From Hydractinia symbiolongicarpus (taxonomy: Eukaryota > Cnidaria > Hydrozoa > Anthoathecata > Hydractiniidae), in NCBI RefSeq assembly GCF_029227915.1, contig NC_079877.1, positions 17,844,851-17,908,850 of the forward strand: a stretch of DNA of 64,000 nucleotides. The letters are read 5' to 3'. Below are positions 51,801 to 64,000 of the stretch, piece after piece. The notes under the pieces were generated by a model. The model did no database searches. It was not told the DNA's origin and saw only the letters and a list, made by a program, of their open reading frames with translations. Made by a program: the position numbers and the translations under genes. Numbering within the stretch: position 1 is the stretch's first letter; every line of letters starts with the position of its first letter.

Positions 51801-53869
51801 TGTTCGAACTCCTTAAATGCTTCGCCGTCTGCGAACGATATTGAAAAAAGCTGCGCCAGAGGTTTGTTTGCTTTTATTGTTTTTAAATGTTCTTTAGAGA
51901 TATAGTGTATTAACTCTAGTATGGTTAAGATTCTGAATTTGATTACGATCCGAACTCATCAGTGGAACACATCGAGTAAGTTAAAAGAGAATCGAACTGC
52001 TCTGCGGCGTGGTTGATGAATAAAAGTTTATCATGAGCGTTGATTTTAAAGACCAGTCCGACTGGCTTGGTCGTCTGCTTCATAAAATCCCCACTATAAA
52101 TCAATTCTGTTTACATCTTTGTGAGTTCTGAAGTATTTATAAATGAGTATTTTTTACACATTTGCCAAACGGGTGGCTAAATTAAAAAACAAGGGAATAT
52201 TTTTCTCTTTATTGATGATGGTCACGGGGAAATATACACAAAATAATTTAAAAAAAAAGTTGAAGATTAAAATAGCAAAAGTGTTGAACAACATGTGACA
52301 AACATATTTATATGATTTTATACTGCTGGACTTACTTAACAAATTTGCGAGTAAAGATAAAGAAAGTAAAGAACCGTGAATAAAGATGAATTCACCTTTT
52401 ATTGGACGTTCGATTTGTTGATGAATGTTTCCCGGTCTGTATATTTATACAAATTTGGCGCCATCTCATCATAACAAACTTTCGTTCGAAGCTGACAGTA
52501 TGTTGTGGAAAAGGGGCTCAAAACAGGAAAGAATATTGTTGATGGTCATCACAGATATTTCTTAAATTCAAATTAGTTTGAACGAAGGCTATAAATTGCT
52601 GTTAATACTAAAATACGTAAAATATTCTTGGTTTTCTCGAGTCAAAGATCTTATTTTTGACCTTAACTGGTAAGTATATCCAAAACCTATACTTATACAG
52701 CCATACAGCCAAAAAATGTTGGCTGTATGGCTGTATAATCTGTAGAAAAGTTGTTAAAAAGACATATAGATACTTAGTTGTGAAATACAGTTATTTATTT
52801 GTTAATATAGTAGGTATCTTAGTAGATTTTAGGATTTAGAAATCTATAAAAAAAATTTTATTTTGTAAAAAAAAATATATTTTGTGGCTGCCACAAAATA
52901 ATTTTTTGTTCGTGTCCCCTTTAAGTACTTCCATTTAACTTTAGTGGTATTCCTGAAATAAAAATTTTTGTACACACCCTGCAAAGAAGTCGCCGCCAAC
53001 GTAAGTATACAATTTCTTGTTTTGAGATTTTTATATTTTACTTTTTTTCTCATATTAAATTTTACTTTTCAAAAAATCCTTAGATAGAACTTGCAACTTC
53101 AGCTACAACGACGAATGGTTGTCGAAGCGTGTCGAACAATCAGATCCTGATTTTGTCCCAAATACCGACAGAACAGTTAAAATTGATTTTCGCAAATATA
53201 ACATGTACTACCGATGAAAACGTGTACGTCGTGTTTGAAGAGAATTACGACAAACTTTTAAAATACTGTATGGCATGTTGAAAACCAGTTTCACAGATAA
53301 AAAAACCTTTTTAAGGAATTTATTTTCGTATATTCCATGACCTGCTTGTCCGGTTGTGAGACGAGATTGAAATCGCAACCTAAAACCAGTGGGGCTAGAG
53401 GTCTTAGAATTTAGCTCCATATTTTTTTTTAAATTTGTACATATTTTTACAAAACACATTTTTATCACAGGTGTTGGTTATTTGATGGTTGGACAGATGG
53501 CTGGTATCCCCTTTCCTAAGTCAAAATGATTCGCGTATATTCCGTTTATTGAAAAGTCTACCTATTATAGATTAGGAGGTACATCTTTTTGTGAATAAGC
53601 ATTACTAACTTCCTACGTAAAACGAATACTTAATGTCAATTTTTTTTAGGAAATTACAGTTTTCCAAAAATTCAAAACGCTTTTTCTTCACATCAATTAC
53701 GATTCATTTAAGAAATACGTCAAACTAACAAGCTCCAGCTATTGATAGATGGTCAATGTGATAATCCGGGGCATAATGCCACTTATTGTAACTATACCAT
53801 AAATTAAAATTTTATACGTTTTTTTTACGTAATGTTCGTAATTTTTTTAGACGTGTCAATGTCCCCGTG
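48896..53869. other. Host non-coding sequence
   Basis: No supported gene. 49190-49320 and 49740-49800 carry a dispersed TTTCGCG-rich repeat. 49360-49500 on the minus strand might be an exon (acceptor TTTTACAG, reading TEKEFELLCGGKTQRYIGE), but nothing confirms it. 52693-52738 is a perfect 20-bp inverted repeat with a 6-nt loop, and 52876-52896 a 21-bp palindrome (ATTTTGTGGC t GCCACAAAAT). Confidence 0.5.
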
Positions 53870-54486
53870 ACGTCGCTTATTTCGATTTTAGTTGATGACA
53901 ACGATCTAGAACTTCGTATGCACATTATAATGCATTTACACAGACCAAAGAATATTTTTCGATTTATCCAGTTGCTTGCTGTTGACATTCGAACTTTTCT
54001 TTTCTGTGAAATCATTTCACCAAGTCATCGATAAAACGACTGACGAGGGTTGAAAACCCTAATATCAAAAAATGCCTTCTGAGCTGGTATCCAGAAGCCT
54101 TGTGCACTGATGTCGAGTCTGGCTTCATCCGAGTCATTCGAACTTTCAATCAATTCTCCTGTTATTTTTTGTAACGTTGGCTCTTTGCGTACATCTTTGC
54201 ATACTTCCGATAGGAGCTCTGCTATAATATCCCTGGCTATGTTGTGTCGAAGGGTCACAAATCCCCCTTTTTTGCATGAAAGTGCATGCTGGATATTAAA
54301 TTTCGCACCGGAAGCACACTTGTCTAGAAGTCTATTGAGTTGCTTTCTGTATCGTATCTTTATAAGATCCCAAAGCCTTTTCTTGTCAAGACTGTAACCC
54401 TCTTCATGAATGGGTAATGATATGAGCCACGACGAAGTACCTTTCTCTGAGATTATTTCGTTTAATCGTCTGTCTTCATCAGACAT
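53870..54486 (-). pseudogene. C-terminal relic of a reverse-transcriptase-bearing retrotransposon
   Basis: 54486-54025 encodes SSWLISLPIHEEGYSLDKKR, the zinc-knuckle-like FNIQHALSCKKGGFVTLRHN, ARLDISAQGFWIPAQKAFFD and VRVFNPRQSFYR, a C-terminal region found after reverse transcriptases of retrotransposons abundant in cnidarians. A short continuation at 53870-54010 (IIMCIRSSRS) is the extreme C-terminus, so about 80 codons between are lost. No reverse transcriptase domain lies upstream. Confidence 0.7.
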
Positions 54487-56298
54487 TTAACTCGTTAACT
54501 CTGCCTTTTTCGTGTTGTTTCGTTCGCTTTTTAAACTTTTGATTCCGCTTTGATCGTTGATTGACCTTATGCGTCGATGATTGATCTACTTTCCTGGTTT
54601 ACAATTAAACCAGTGAGTTGTTCAGTAACTTTAATGGAGTTGAAGAATTCGATGCTTGACTGTTGCTCAAAAAAAAAAGATCAGTATACCCATACCGCCT
54701 ATACTTGGCGGTAATCAGAGAAGGCTCCTCATGTCTTCAGTCAGTATCATACCACCAGTGATAGCAGGGATCAGTTTAAATTTGATGACATCATCCACTG
54801 GCTTGAGATAGTGACTAAAATCTTCTTCCGCCTTCGCTGGCGGAAATCAACCTCGACCCCAGGGCTTTTTTCTCTTTTTGTCACCCCGTTATCAAAGAGA
54901 CAAAGAGCCCGGGGTCAAGGTTGAAATGTGAGTTTTGAAAATTTAAATTACTGTGTTTTATGTTTTTGTTTGGTATCCCTTACATCGTTTTAATGAAAGA
55001 TTTAGTGGATTCTTCCACGAGAATTCAGCTATATAGTTTTCCTATAATTTCCTATAGCGCCCAGCTAAACGGTTAGCAGCGTACCAGAAGGTAGATTGTA
55101 TTTTGTCCGATTTTGGGTCCGATTTTATATGCACTGGATAACTCTCACATTCGCCCAGAATGACAACCCGCGTCAAAAAAGAAGGTAGCTAAACCTATTA
55201 CATATTATGTTCTCAAAATTATATGCTTCCTTTGCTCTTCATATGTAAATAATAGATAAGCTTTCTGGATGCAAAGTTTTAAAGAACTCTTTATTAATGA
55301 AGCTAGCTAAATACAGTAGTATAGAAAATTCTTGATTAGGTAAGTATGATGATATGCATAGCTAGTAAGTAAGTAATATATTTTTTCGTATAAAACGACC
55401 AAAGAATTTACAAGGTTAAGAATGTCGTCTATCTATACCTAAATCAGGTGTACGATACCTTCATGGGAATTGAACAAGGATGTATTACATACAAGGAGAT
55501 ACATCTTTAGAGCTGTTGAAATCATGCCCAATGCCGCATTCAAAGAAAACGAACCCAGCTTGTGAATTGTGATTGGCCAATTTGGATCTTCTGTCGATTA
55601 ATTTGATTTATGCCAGGAGTTGCCAAGTGTTGCGCAGATATTCCTTTTTGAAACAAAGGAAGTTTATATTGCTAAATATAAAAGTTTTAATTTATAAACT
55701 TAAAAGCTTGACTTTACAGACAGCATATTTTTCATATAAGATAAAAAGGATTGTAAATGCGACTCAAAATTTAGGTGCAGTAGCAAGGCCGAGAGAAATT
55801 ACTTAGCAGATTCTGGTCCACCTCCCACATCTGTTTGAGCACTCCCGTAAAAAAAATCATTATTTCTAAAATTTTCATTTATTTGCATAAAAAAACCAAT
55901 TTTATTACAATAAATCATTCAGCAGTAATTTTCATTATCTTTACCCAACAGAACGCTTTCCCTGAATGCAAAGTGTTGTAGCTTGGCAACCTAAGTGTAG
56001 CGCATTCAATTGAATGAAGGAGGATTTCACATAATTTGTAAAATGCGCATAACCTATAGTTTTCATCACCATTGTTATTCGTTACATGCTTTTGGTTATG
56101 TTACCTGCCTATTTTTCTCTTTCTTGATTGTCGCATTTAAAAGGAAAACACCTTGGGGTGAGGTTAATGACTCATTTTATTTGTATATTCATGTACTTCG
56201 TCACTTAGAGCATCTGAAAAATTTATTTATATGCATAAAATTACACTCATAACTCTGCTTCATTTGATTTGTCTTTCTTCTATCCTATTTACACCCTA
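54487..56298. other. Host non-coding sequence with a dispersed palindromic repeat
   Basis: 54848-55040 is the second copy of the repeat at 12865-13070 (same orientation), with the CCTCGACCCCAGGGC / GCCCGGGGTCAAGG hairpin. Otherwise nothing recognised. Confidence 0.55.
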
Positions 56299-56844
56299 CT
56301 CTTCGGCAGCTAATTGTAGGGGGGGGGGGGGGGGGTTTGCAATTTTTGAAAAAAATCACCACCCATTTTCATTTATTAACACCCCTCCCATTTAGCAGTT
56401 TTTGTCAAAATACCACCCCCTCTGTTTATTAGCAACCCCTCCCGTTTAAGGATTTTAAAAGAAAATATCACTTTCTGCAGGTAAAATAAAATGGAACAAC
56501 GTCTTTTAATAAAACTTATGTCTATACAACAGTGTATGTTTGTTAAAAACTGTTATGTTCTTTTGATTATTATTGCAATACAAGGGTATCGTACTCAAAC
56601 CATTTCGAATACATTTGCCACTTGAGATAATTGTTCGAAATTAGCGCAAAAAAATCTAACCACCTAAATCTAAAAAAATCTAACCACCCCCCCCCCCCCC
56701 ACCCCTGGTAATGACACCCCCCCATTTTATGGATTTCTACAAAAATCCACCTCGTCCCATTTGTTAACACCCCCTGTTTTTAATCTTTTCCAAAAATATC
56801 GACCCCCCTTGCTATTACACCCCCTACAATTACCTGCCGAAGAG
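56299..56844. mobile_element. 546-bp MITE with CTCTTCGGCAG inverted repeats and TA duplication
   Basis: CTCTTCGGCAGCTAATTGTA at the left is inverted at the right (TACAATTACCTGCCGAAGAG), with TA at 56297-56298 and 56845-56846. Inside the left arm is a run of 17 G, and near 56690 a run of C. The body consists of degenerate units of about 50-60 bp with CACCCCYYCCATTT and TTTTTGTCAAAAATA-like segments on the two strands. No protein. Confidence 0.75.
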
Positions 56845-56846
56845 TA

Positions 56847-59800
56847 AATCTGTTTAAATCTAAGTGATCTTTAAGATTCTTAAATAGGTTATAATTTTAC
56901 CTATTGATGTTCCCCAGCTCTGATATTTTAGTTATGGCAAGTTATGTACTGTTTTCTTGTTCAAGTGACATCTGCTGATCTTATTGAACATTTCAACAAA
57001 TCAGCAGAAACACTTGACCCATCTAAAATGATTAAGTGTCAATGGATGGTCTGAATGTTAATCTAAAATTTCTGAAGGAGTTGTCTGACACATGTTCTGA
57101 AATTCAGATCCCATCATTAATAAACATTGGTACTTGTAACTCTCCGTGCATTCAACAACACTCTACAAACTGGTGCTAAAACTTCAGGCTGGAACACTTC
57201 AACAGGTACATGACAACTATTCCATGACTCTTCCGCTTAGTGAGAGGACTACGAGACAATAACTGGAAGCACTATCTTCCCCATGGGCCTTTGTCCCACA
57301 AGGTGGACAGAAAGTAAGCCTATAGCAATAACAATATGGTCCGACAGTTGGACGAACAGTTGAAAGTTTTCGAGGAAAAAAGAAAGAAAATTTAATTTTG
57401 GTAAATGAGCTTTTAAAATGAGTCTTATACACCATCCATTAACCCGCATATTCTATTAAACTCTTAAATGTTGTATGATATTTCTTTTTATTAACTATCC
57501 CTGTCCCTGCGGAAGACATTTTTAAGATACTGTAATTTTTACTGCACTCATTCATATTTTGTTTTAGTTTTCTAATTCTCATTGTTGGCAACTGACTGAT
57601 GTTTTCTTCCCATAATTGAGAAGTTTTTACAAACCATATTTTGTTTATTACACTTACAGCTCATGTTTATATTGTTTGATTTTGTTTATTACAATTTGTT
57701 AGAGTAACAATATTTATATTTGACATCTAACGTTTTTTACTTATATTTGCTCAGGGAAAAAAGGTACCAAACCAGGTCAGTTTCAGAGAAAAATGCCTTA
57801 AAACGACCAAAAACTCAGGGAAACTCAGAATTTATTTTGTCAGCCTTTGTCTGAACCCTGATTTAATTTATATACTTTTTTTTAATATTTGTGACGATTC
57901 CAGGGAATTTGATAACGAGCTATAATTAACAACAATACATTTCTATTTAGCGATAATAAAATGTTGCTAATTAAAAATTGGTTAGCGATAAAGTTATAGC
58001 GATAAACAATGCTAACCTAAATTTATCACTAACTTGATTTGTTTTATTTGCTGATTTCGACAATGGAACACTATGGCTGACGCATACATTTAATCAACAA
58101 ACAGTAAAATAATGGTAAGGTTAAATAACTTGCAAAACAGCAAAAATGGTTGGATTTATGTTTTCAAAAAGGGTATTAATAGTCCTTTTAGAATTGTGAA
58201 TATAATTTGTTTGATCGCTGTAAAAAATAAAACATTTGGGTGGTTACGCAGTGCTCGATGCGCTCACACATTTGGAGGTAGAAATGTACACAAGCTAAGC
58301 TGACACTGAGGAAAATGTTCAAAACAAACAAAATCCGCAATAAAAACGTGAAGGAGATTTAGGTTTCAACATTTATTCACAATAAGTTTTATGTTTATCT
58401 ACGCACAAAATTTTATGATAACATTCACATAAATGAAACATGCATTCAAAACTTGACTTCTTTCTTGGCTTTTTGCACAATGTGCAATCTTTGTTTTCAC
58501 TTTTATGCTTGTTAAGCAAAGTAATTTGCAGAAACGAATTACGCAAAGTAGAGAGAGAAATGACCAGAAATAAAGTAGCTACAGTACAGTCCGAATGTAA
58601 CCTTCCGCATACGCGCTATACAACACCTTTCCTGCAAGTCAGAAGTCTTTTAATCTTTTGTTTATCGTCATTACTTTAAGATCTTTGCGAGAGCTATGTT
58701 GCGAGTGATTTTACAAAAGCTTCGCAATAAAACAATACTGTAATTATTTTCTCATAGCAAGTTTCATTGTTAAAACTTCTTAAAAATAAAATCCCCTTAG
58801 GTATTAGCGCAAATAGTGAAATTTAATGATATGTTATCTACGTAAAAGATTAAAATAAATTGCGCAAAAACTATATTATTTTAAGAAATGTTTTTTGGCG
58901 TGTTTTTTTATATCTTTCAAACTTGGTTCGTTTTAAAAATATATTTCTTAACATTTTCTTTACGCTATTCTTTTTCAACAAAACATGCGAAAGAAATCGC
59001 GCATGAAACTGTTGTTTTGATTGCTGGTTTTTTGTTTAAAAGACTTTTCAAAAAAAAATATATTATCCTTTTGAACCTTTTATTGCGATTTTTTTTTCAT
59101 AACTTAACAAAACTTTAGAAAAAACTTTTGCAGCATAACTTTAAAATGCAAGTCTTTTTGCATGAAAGTAATTTTCTATTACTCCGTCGCTCTTCCACCT
59201 CGTTCTACCACAATTTAGTCAATGAAAAGGCTAGGTGCGCAACACTTTGCATGCTGAAAAGTGTTCAATAACCGTCTCTACAACGGAGAGAGTGTTACGA
59301 CAAGCATGTTTTCTGTGTATTTTCACATCACGCATGCAGATAATTACTAATTTTTTGTTGCGAAAAAAAAATTAATAATTTTTCTCATTTTATAAAAAAT
59401 GAATAAATTTGTTCTCTTGTTTAGCAAAATAAGTAGTTTATGCAGCAAGAAGTTTTCTTGTGCTGTTTTGAAAATTATGCAGCAAGAATTATTCTTTGCT
59501 GTTTCAAAAGTTGTACAGAATATGGTGTTGTTTCAAAGGTTATTCAGCAGCTTAAGAAGCAAGTTATTCTCCTTTCACTTATAAAAAAACTAAAATATTA
59601 TTTTCATAAAAAATGTTGTGTTGTTTTAATGTTTTCTGTGCAGTCTATGTCCCACATGTGCAAATATCTTTAAGGAATATATATATAGTATACGCAAAAA
59701 ATATGATATATCATAAGGACATGTACAAAAATGTCGTACATCGTGCTGACATTTCGCATACCTGTTAAACAATGTTCTGTAACGTCCATTTATTTATCTT

Positions 59801-59858
59801 AAATGGTTTACAAACTCATAAGTAGAAAGGTTTGGGTCAAGGTTTATGTTGGTCCCGT
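56847..59858. other. Host non-coding sequence with a dispersed repeat at 58582-59010
   Basis: 58582 begins CAGTACAGTCCGAATGTAACC, the end of the repeat whose inverted copy ends at 24193. No gene supported; the frames at 58440, 58888 and 59440 lie within AT-rich or repeat sequence. Confidence 0.5.
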
Positions 59859-61786
59859 TCATCATCATCATCATCATCATTCTCGGCTTAACGTCCGTTT
59901 TCCATGCTAGCATGGTTTGTACGGGGTATATTATTGACCCTCTTCCAATCTGATCTAGACTGTGTTAGATCTAAACTCAACTTCCTCTGTATCAAGTCTG
60001 TCCTTACAACCTTTGCCCCAGGAACTATCAAGTCACTACACTTTCTTACCCAATTATCCCCTCTATTTTTTCCAAGCCAATTCAATCTTCTTATCTGGAT
60101 AGCATCTTTAATTCTACGGATACTTAACCTGCTTCTTAGCTCATCTGAACTCTTTCTGTCTCTCAGACTGGCGTTACACATCCACCTAACCATTCTCATA
60201 TTATTCCTTTCTAAACAGTCAAGATCTTCCTGCTTCATTGCCCATGTCTCACTACCTTACAACATAACACTTCTTACACAGGCCTCATACAACCTACCTT
60301 TTAACTCAATTGACAAGACTCTGCTAGTCAACAAAGGAAGTAACTCTCTGAACTTTTTCCAAGCAGAACCTATCCTGCAAGTAAACTTCTTCCAACACCC
60401 CCTTCACTGCCCAACATATCACCTAAGTAACAGAAGTTCGGAACTATCTCTAACGAGCCACTGTTGTACATCATTGAAGCTGGAAACACTTCATTCTCTG
60501 TAATCTCACCTTTGCAACGCTTGCACACAAACTGAATGTCAGCTCTCAACCTTCCACCAATACTACTGCACTTCTTATGTACCCAATGCTTGCTAACTAA
60601 AAATTGAGTTACTACTAATCCCTTTCCTGCAAACTCCACAATGCCACTTTCCAACTACAAGGTCACACTTGGCTGCAATGCTACTAATCATGACTTTAGA
60701 CTTTGCTGTGTTTACCATTAGCCCTTTCTCTTCTAGTCCTTTCTTCCACTTCTCAAACTTTTCAACTAATTCTTCCATCGACTCTACTATGAGAACCAAA
60801 TCATCTGCATACAATAACTCCCATGGACAACCTGTTCTGAACTCCATCGACAGCGCTTCTAAGACTAGAACAAACAACAAAGGACTAAGTACAGAACCCT
60901 GATGTACACCAACATTTACACTAAATTCATCACTAAGTGAATCGTTAATCCTGACACGACTTCTAGCATTGGTGTACATAGACTGTACTATCGTAACTAG
61001 CCACTCATCCACACCTAATTTTCTCATAGCCCACCAAATAACTTTACGTGGCACTCTATCAAAAGCTTTCTCTAAATCTACAAAGGCAAAATAGAGATTC
61101 TTTCTCTTTCCTAAATACTTTTCCTGAAGCTGTCTGAGTAAAAATATTGCATCTGTAGTGCCACGCCCTGGAACAAACACCAAATTGCATCTTATCTATA
61201 TCAGTTCTTTCTCTAAGTAACTTATCAATCACTCTTTCAATAACTTTCATTACTTGATCAACCAACTTCAAACCTCTATAGTTACCTCTTTCTATTGCAT
61301 CACCCTTGCCCTTGTAACAATTCACTATTACACTCGACTGCCACTCACTCGGAATAGCACCATCCTTTATAATCTGATTAGAAAGACTTGTAATAAGCTC
61401 AACTTCAATATATCCAGATGCTTTTACCATCTCTGCAACAATACCTGATACTCCTGCAGCCTTGCCAATCTTCAATTTCCTAATAGCCTCCACTACCCAT
61501 TCTGTCTTGATCTGCATAGGTTGGCCCTTCTACAACATAATCATCAGACAATTTATCCTCATCCCAATCAAACTCAGTGTTAAGCAACCTCTGATAATAA
61601 TTCTTCCAAGCTACCCTTTTTTCCTCCTCTGTGCTAACCAAAACACCTTCATCATTACGTATACACTTCTCACCTACAACATCTTGATTAGTCTTCTTCA
61701 TTTGCTTTGCTATCTGGAAGACTTCATTGCGCTGGTCTTCCCTTCTTAACACATCTGCAAATCTGCTTCTCTCCGTTCCACAGAAG
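59859..61786 (-). mobile_element. 5'-truncated LINE (non-LTR retrotransposon), reverse transcriptase half
   Basis: Minus strand from about 61786: connector (NDEGVLVSTEEEKRVAWKNY), RT fingers (IRKLKIGKAAGVSGIVAEMV, IERGNYRGLKLVDQVMKVIE), palm (VPGRGTTDAIFLLRQLQEKY, FVDLEKAFDRVPR, GVHQGSVLSPLLFVLVLEAL, LLYADDLVLIVES), then a cysteine-rich C-terminal domain (CGVCRKGISSNSI, VHKKCSSIGGRL, CKRCKG) and RNNMRMVRWMCNASLRDRKS, RRLNWLGKNR. The catalytic YADD is intact, but several frame changes separate the pieces and the endonuclease is missing. It ends in an ATG-repeat tail at 59859-59880, as expected for a LINE 3' end. Confidence 0.88.
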
Positions 61787-64000
61787 TAAATAGAAACAGA
61801 GATACAGCCCTTTGTTTCTGCAGAAATTTTAAGATGAAAGCATAACAAGACCCACATACTTTCGAAAGATGTTTTCCCTTGTAAACAGTAAATGACATTT
61901 TTCTGGTTCTTGAGACTCAGTACTTGTTTCTTATATAAACACGGATTACCTCACCGAAAAAGAAGTCCAGAAATTGAAAGATGATACCATAACAAGGAAA
62001 ATAAAATTGAAACTTAGATGAATAACATCTTCTTAACACTGATAAGAGTTACAATAATAATAAGCCAATAAGTGGAACAATAAGCCTTTCATTTATCAAA
62101 TATATAATGCTCTAGAATCTATTCCTCAAGATGATGTTGTAACACTTTCAGACTATATATTCAGAATTGAAGATTTTCTTTCTTGTGACAGCTCCTGAAC
62201 TAAAGTCTGTAATAGCTATCTTTTTTTCACTTTGCTTTTTAACACAGAAAAAATGAGATGAAATGTCACATATTCGGGAAATTTTTAGCAGAAAGTTACC
62301 ATTTCATTTCATTTCTTCCATGAATGCACCAAAATGATTGAAAACAACATCTATCAATGAGTAGCTTAATAGTATGTAACACAATATTTCTAATTAGAAT
62401 ATAAAAGGAACAAAGCTAAAAATAGTTATCCAAGAAAAACTAAGATACTTTGTCACAAGCCTTACCACAGAAAACTGGAAGCAGGTTTAACTAGATTTAT
62501 AAATTTGTTTATCCCAAACTTTCTGCAGTGACTTTAAACTGCTGTTACAGAATTGCTTACAGACTGCTATTACTCATAGCTTATTACTCCAATTTTAAAT
62601 AAATTAACTTTATTAAATCCTGAAGCATAATAAAACAAAAAATGGGATGAAATGTCATATTTTCTTGAAAAATAACATTTTTTGTTACGAATTCATCCCA
62701 GTAGTTCTGTGCAAGAGAGAAATAGCTTGGAACAAAGTACTGAATAGGCTAGATTCATAATATCTAACAAAATACTTGTCAATAGATTATAAAAGAAACA
62801 AAGCTAATAATAGTCAAGAAAAACTGAGATTGTTACAGGTTTTATGACAGAATATTTGAAAGCAGCTTTAACTAGGTTCTTGGTCTCGTATTATCAAAAA
62901 CTTTTTGCAGTTACTTTAAATAACTTCAAGTTAACTGCATAACTAATCTTACTGTTCATGGCTCGCAAATTAAAAAAATATTTAAAAAATTCAATTCAAA
63001 ACAAGATAGAATAAAACAGATCACATTTTCAAAGTTATGCTAATGTTGCGCTTAGAAATACTGTGTAAGCTCAAATGAAGCTCTTTTAATCAGAATGAAA
63101 ATGACTTCTACCTGTGTAATATCTCCAAATGCACATTAAAAACATAGTAATCCTATAAAGCATCTGTTAAAATGGATTGAAACTCATCAATAGTCTTTGT
63201 TAAGTTTTACTTTTGAATGGAACGGCATTCAAATAGAATGTTCCCTTGGCGTAAAAACAAACAAACTAAAGAGGCGGATAAAAAATGTCTCATTTTTGAC
63301 GATCCCTTAGTCATAAAAAGTGCAGATATTAAAAGCAAGAAAAGTCAAAGTGGAGAAGTAGAGTGGATTAAAAAAACATATATATAATTTGGAACAGGGT
63401 TACTATCGATAAACAAAACAACAACAAAAGAACGGTCCCTTCGTGTTGAAGAAAGTGCAAAAAGTAAAGTGTTTCAAAAACGAATATATGGAGAAGTAAA
63501 AGTAGAAGTAGAAGTAGAAAAGTGAAATTTACTTTTTTTGCATAATTAATGTGTCCCCTGGTACGTAACTAATGTATTTGTCCTAAAATTCAAAATGCTG
63601 CATAAAGCTGTTAGCTGGCTACCAAACAAATGTGCCAGCGAAATAGAAAATTTTGGTTTGTTGAACTAACTGCAAATATCATAATTTTTACATTGCTATT
63701 GTTTTCCTTTATATGTGTTTTACTAAGCATAAATGGCTAGCTATAGACGTAGTTAGTGTCCCGAGCTAAGTATATTTAACTGGGTGTCTCAGCTAGCTCT
63801 AACCTATGATTTATGTTGTTATTGCTCTTACCTTAGTAGTCAAACTTCTCTTCTTTTTTGAACACGAATTAGGATGTAACAAGCTAGCTAAAAAATCTTT
63901 CTTAAACTTTTAGTGCGACTCATTATTATGACCATAGAGTATGATTTTTTTCACATTACCTGTAAACTTTACAAGGGGACCACATGCAATATAACAAGTG
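61787..64000. other. Host non-coding sequence
   Basis: No gene or known element recognised. 62270-62330 and 62640-62700 share a short repeated context (GAAATGTCAYATTTTC), and 62400-62520 resembles 62780-62890 (AGGAACAAAGCTAA..., CTAGRTT), suggesting an old tandem duplication of about 380 bp. 63480-63525 is an AGAAGTAGAAGT microsatellite. Confidence 0.45.

Noticed and set aside
59399-59673. Two overlapping plus frames with repeated cysteine/leucine patterns
   Set aside because: Caused by a short imperfect nucleotide repeat (GCAGCAAGAA...), not by a protein family.

Overview
The window is AT-rich animal nuclear DNA. It has split exons with GT/AG borders and matching phases, tRNA-derived SINE, LINE, Copia, Tc1/mariner, Harbinger and MITE sequences, and large Polinton/Maverick-type elements. 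The mix of element families and the style of the Polinton genes look cnidarian, probably hydrozoan. That is an inference from family resemblance; the sequence does not name a species.

Layout. 1-785: repeat-rich host flank. 786-11095: Polinton-1, a 10.3 kb element with 91-bp terminal inverted repeats and a 5-bp target duplication (CTATT). It carries a major capsid protein, a penton-like protein, an integrase, a packaging ATPase, a BRO-family gene, a SAP-like gene and several membrane or unknown proteins, but no protein-primed DNA polymerase. Several genes have stops or frameshifts. About 13.6-29.1 kb, minus strand: a host gene I identify as Maelstrom (piRNA pathway), with HMG-box exons at 29.1 and 20.1 kb and MAEL-domain exons at 14.9-13.6 kb. 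Its introns hold a Tc1/mariner element, a Polinton left-end relic, a Copia gag relic, a minisatellite and a second, eroded split gene (22.8-21.1 kb). 29.3-30.6 kb: a Harbinger-type transposase gene broken by a SINE. 30.6-34.6 kb: duplicated and CTAGCTA-rich host sequence. 34647-35335: a MITE. 35.3-40.7 kb (Polinton-A) and 40.7-47.8 kb (Polinton-B): two internally deleted Polintons of a second subfamily, joined so that the right terminus of A abuts the integrase of B at 40745/40746. B keeps an almost full-length but frameshifted protein-primed polymerase. 47.86-48.9 kb: exons of a host gene family directly beside the B terminus. 53.8-54.5 kb: a retrotransposon C-terminal relic. 56.3-56.8 kb: a G-rich MITE. 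59.86-61.8 kb: a 5'-truncated LINE. The rest is non-coding and repeat-rich.

How it fits together. Polinton genes work as a virus-like transposon: integrase inserts the DNA, the B-type polymerase copies it, and capsid proteins plus ATPase would build and fill particles. Comparing Polinton-1, A and B shows that each has lost a different block: 1 lacks the polymerase and two zinc-finger genes, A lacks ATPase through polymerase palm, and B lacks the capsid side. The gaps are partly complementary, so none is autonomous as read. Many disruptions are single stops or homopolymer indels, so assembly error has to be excluded before calling every gene dead.
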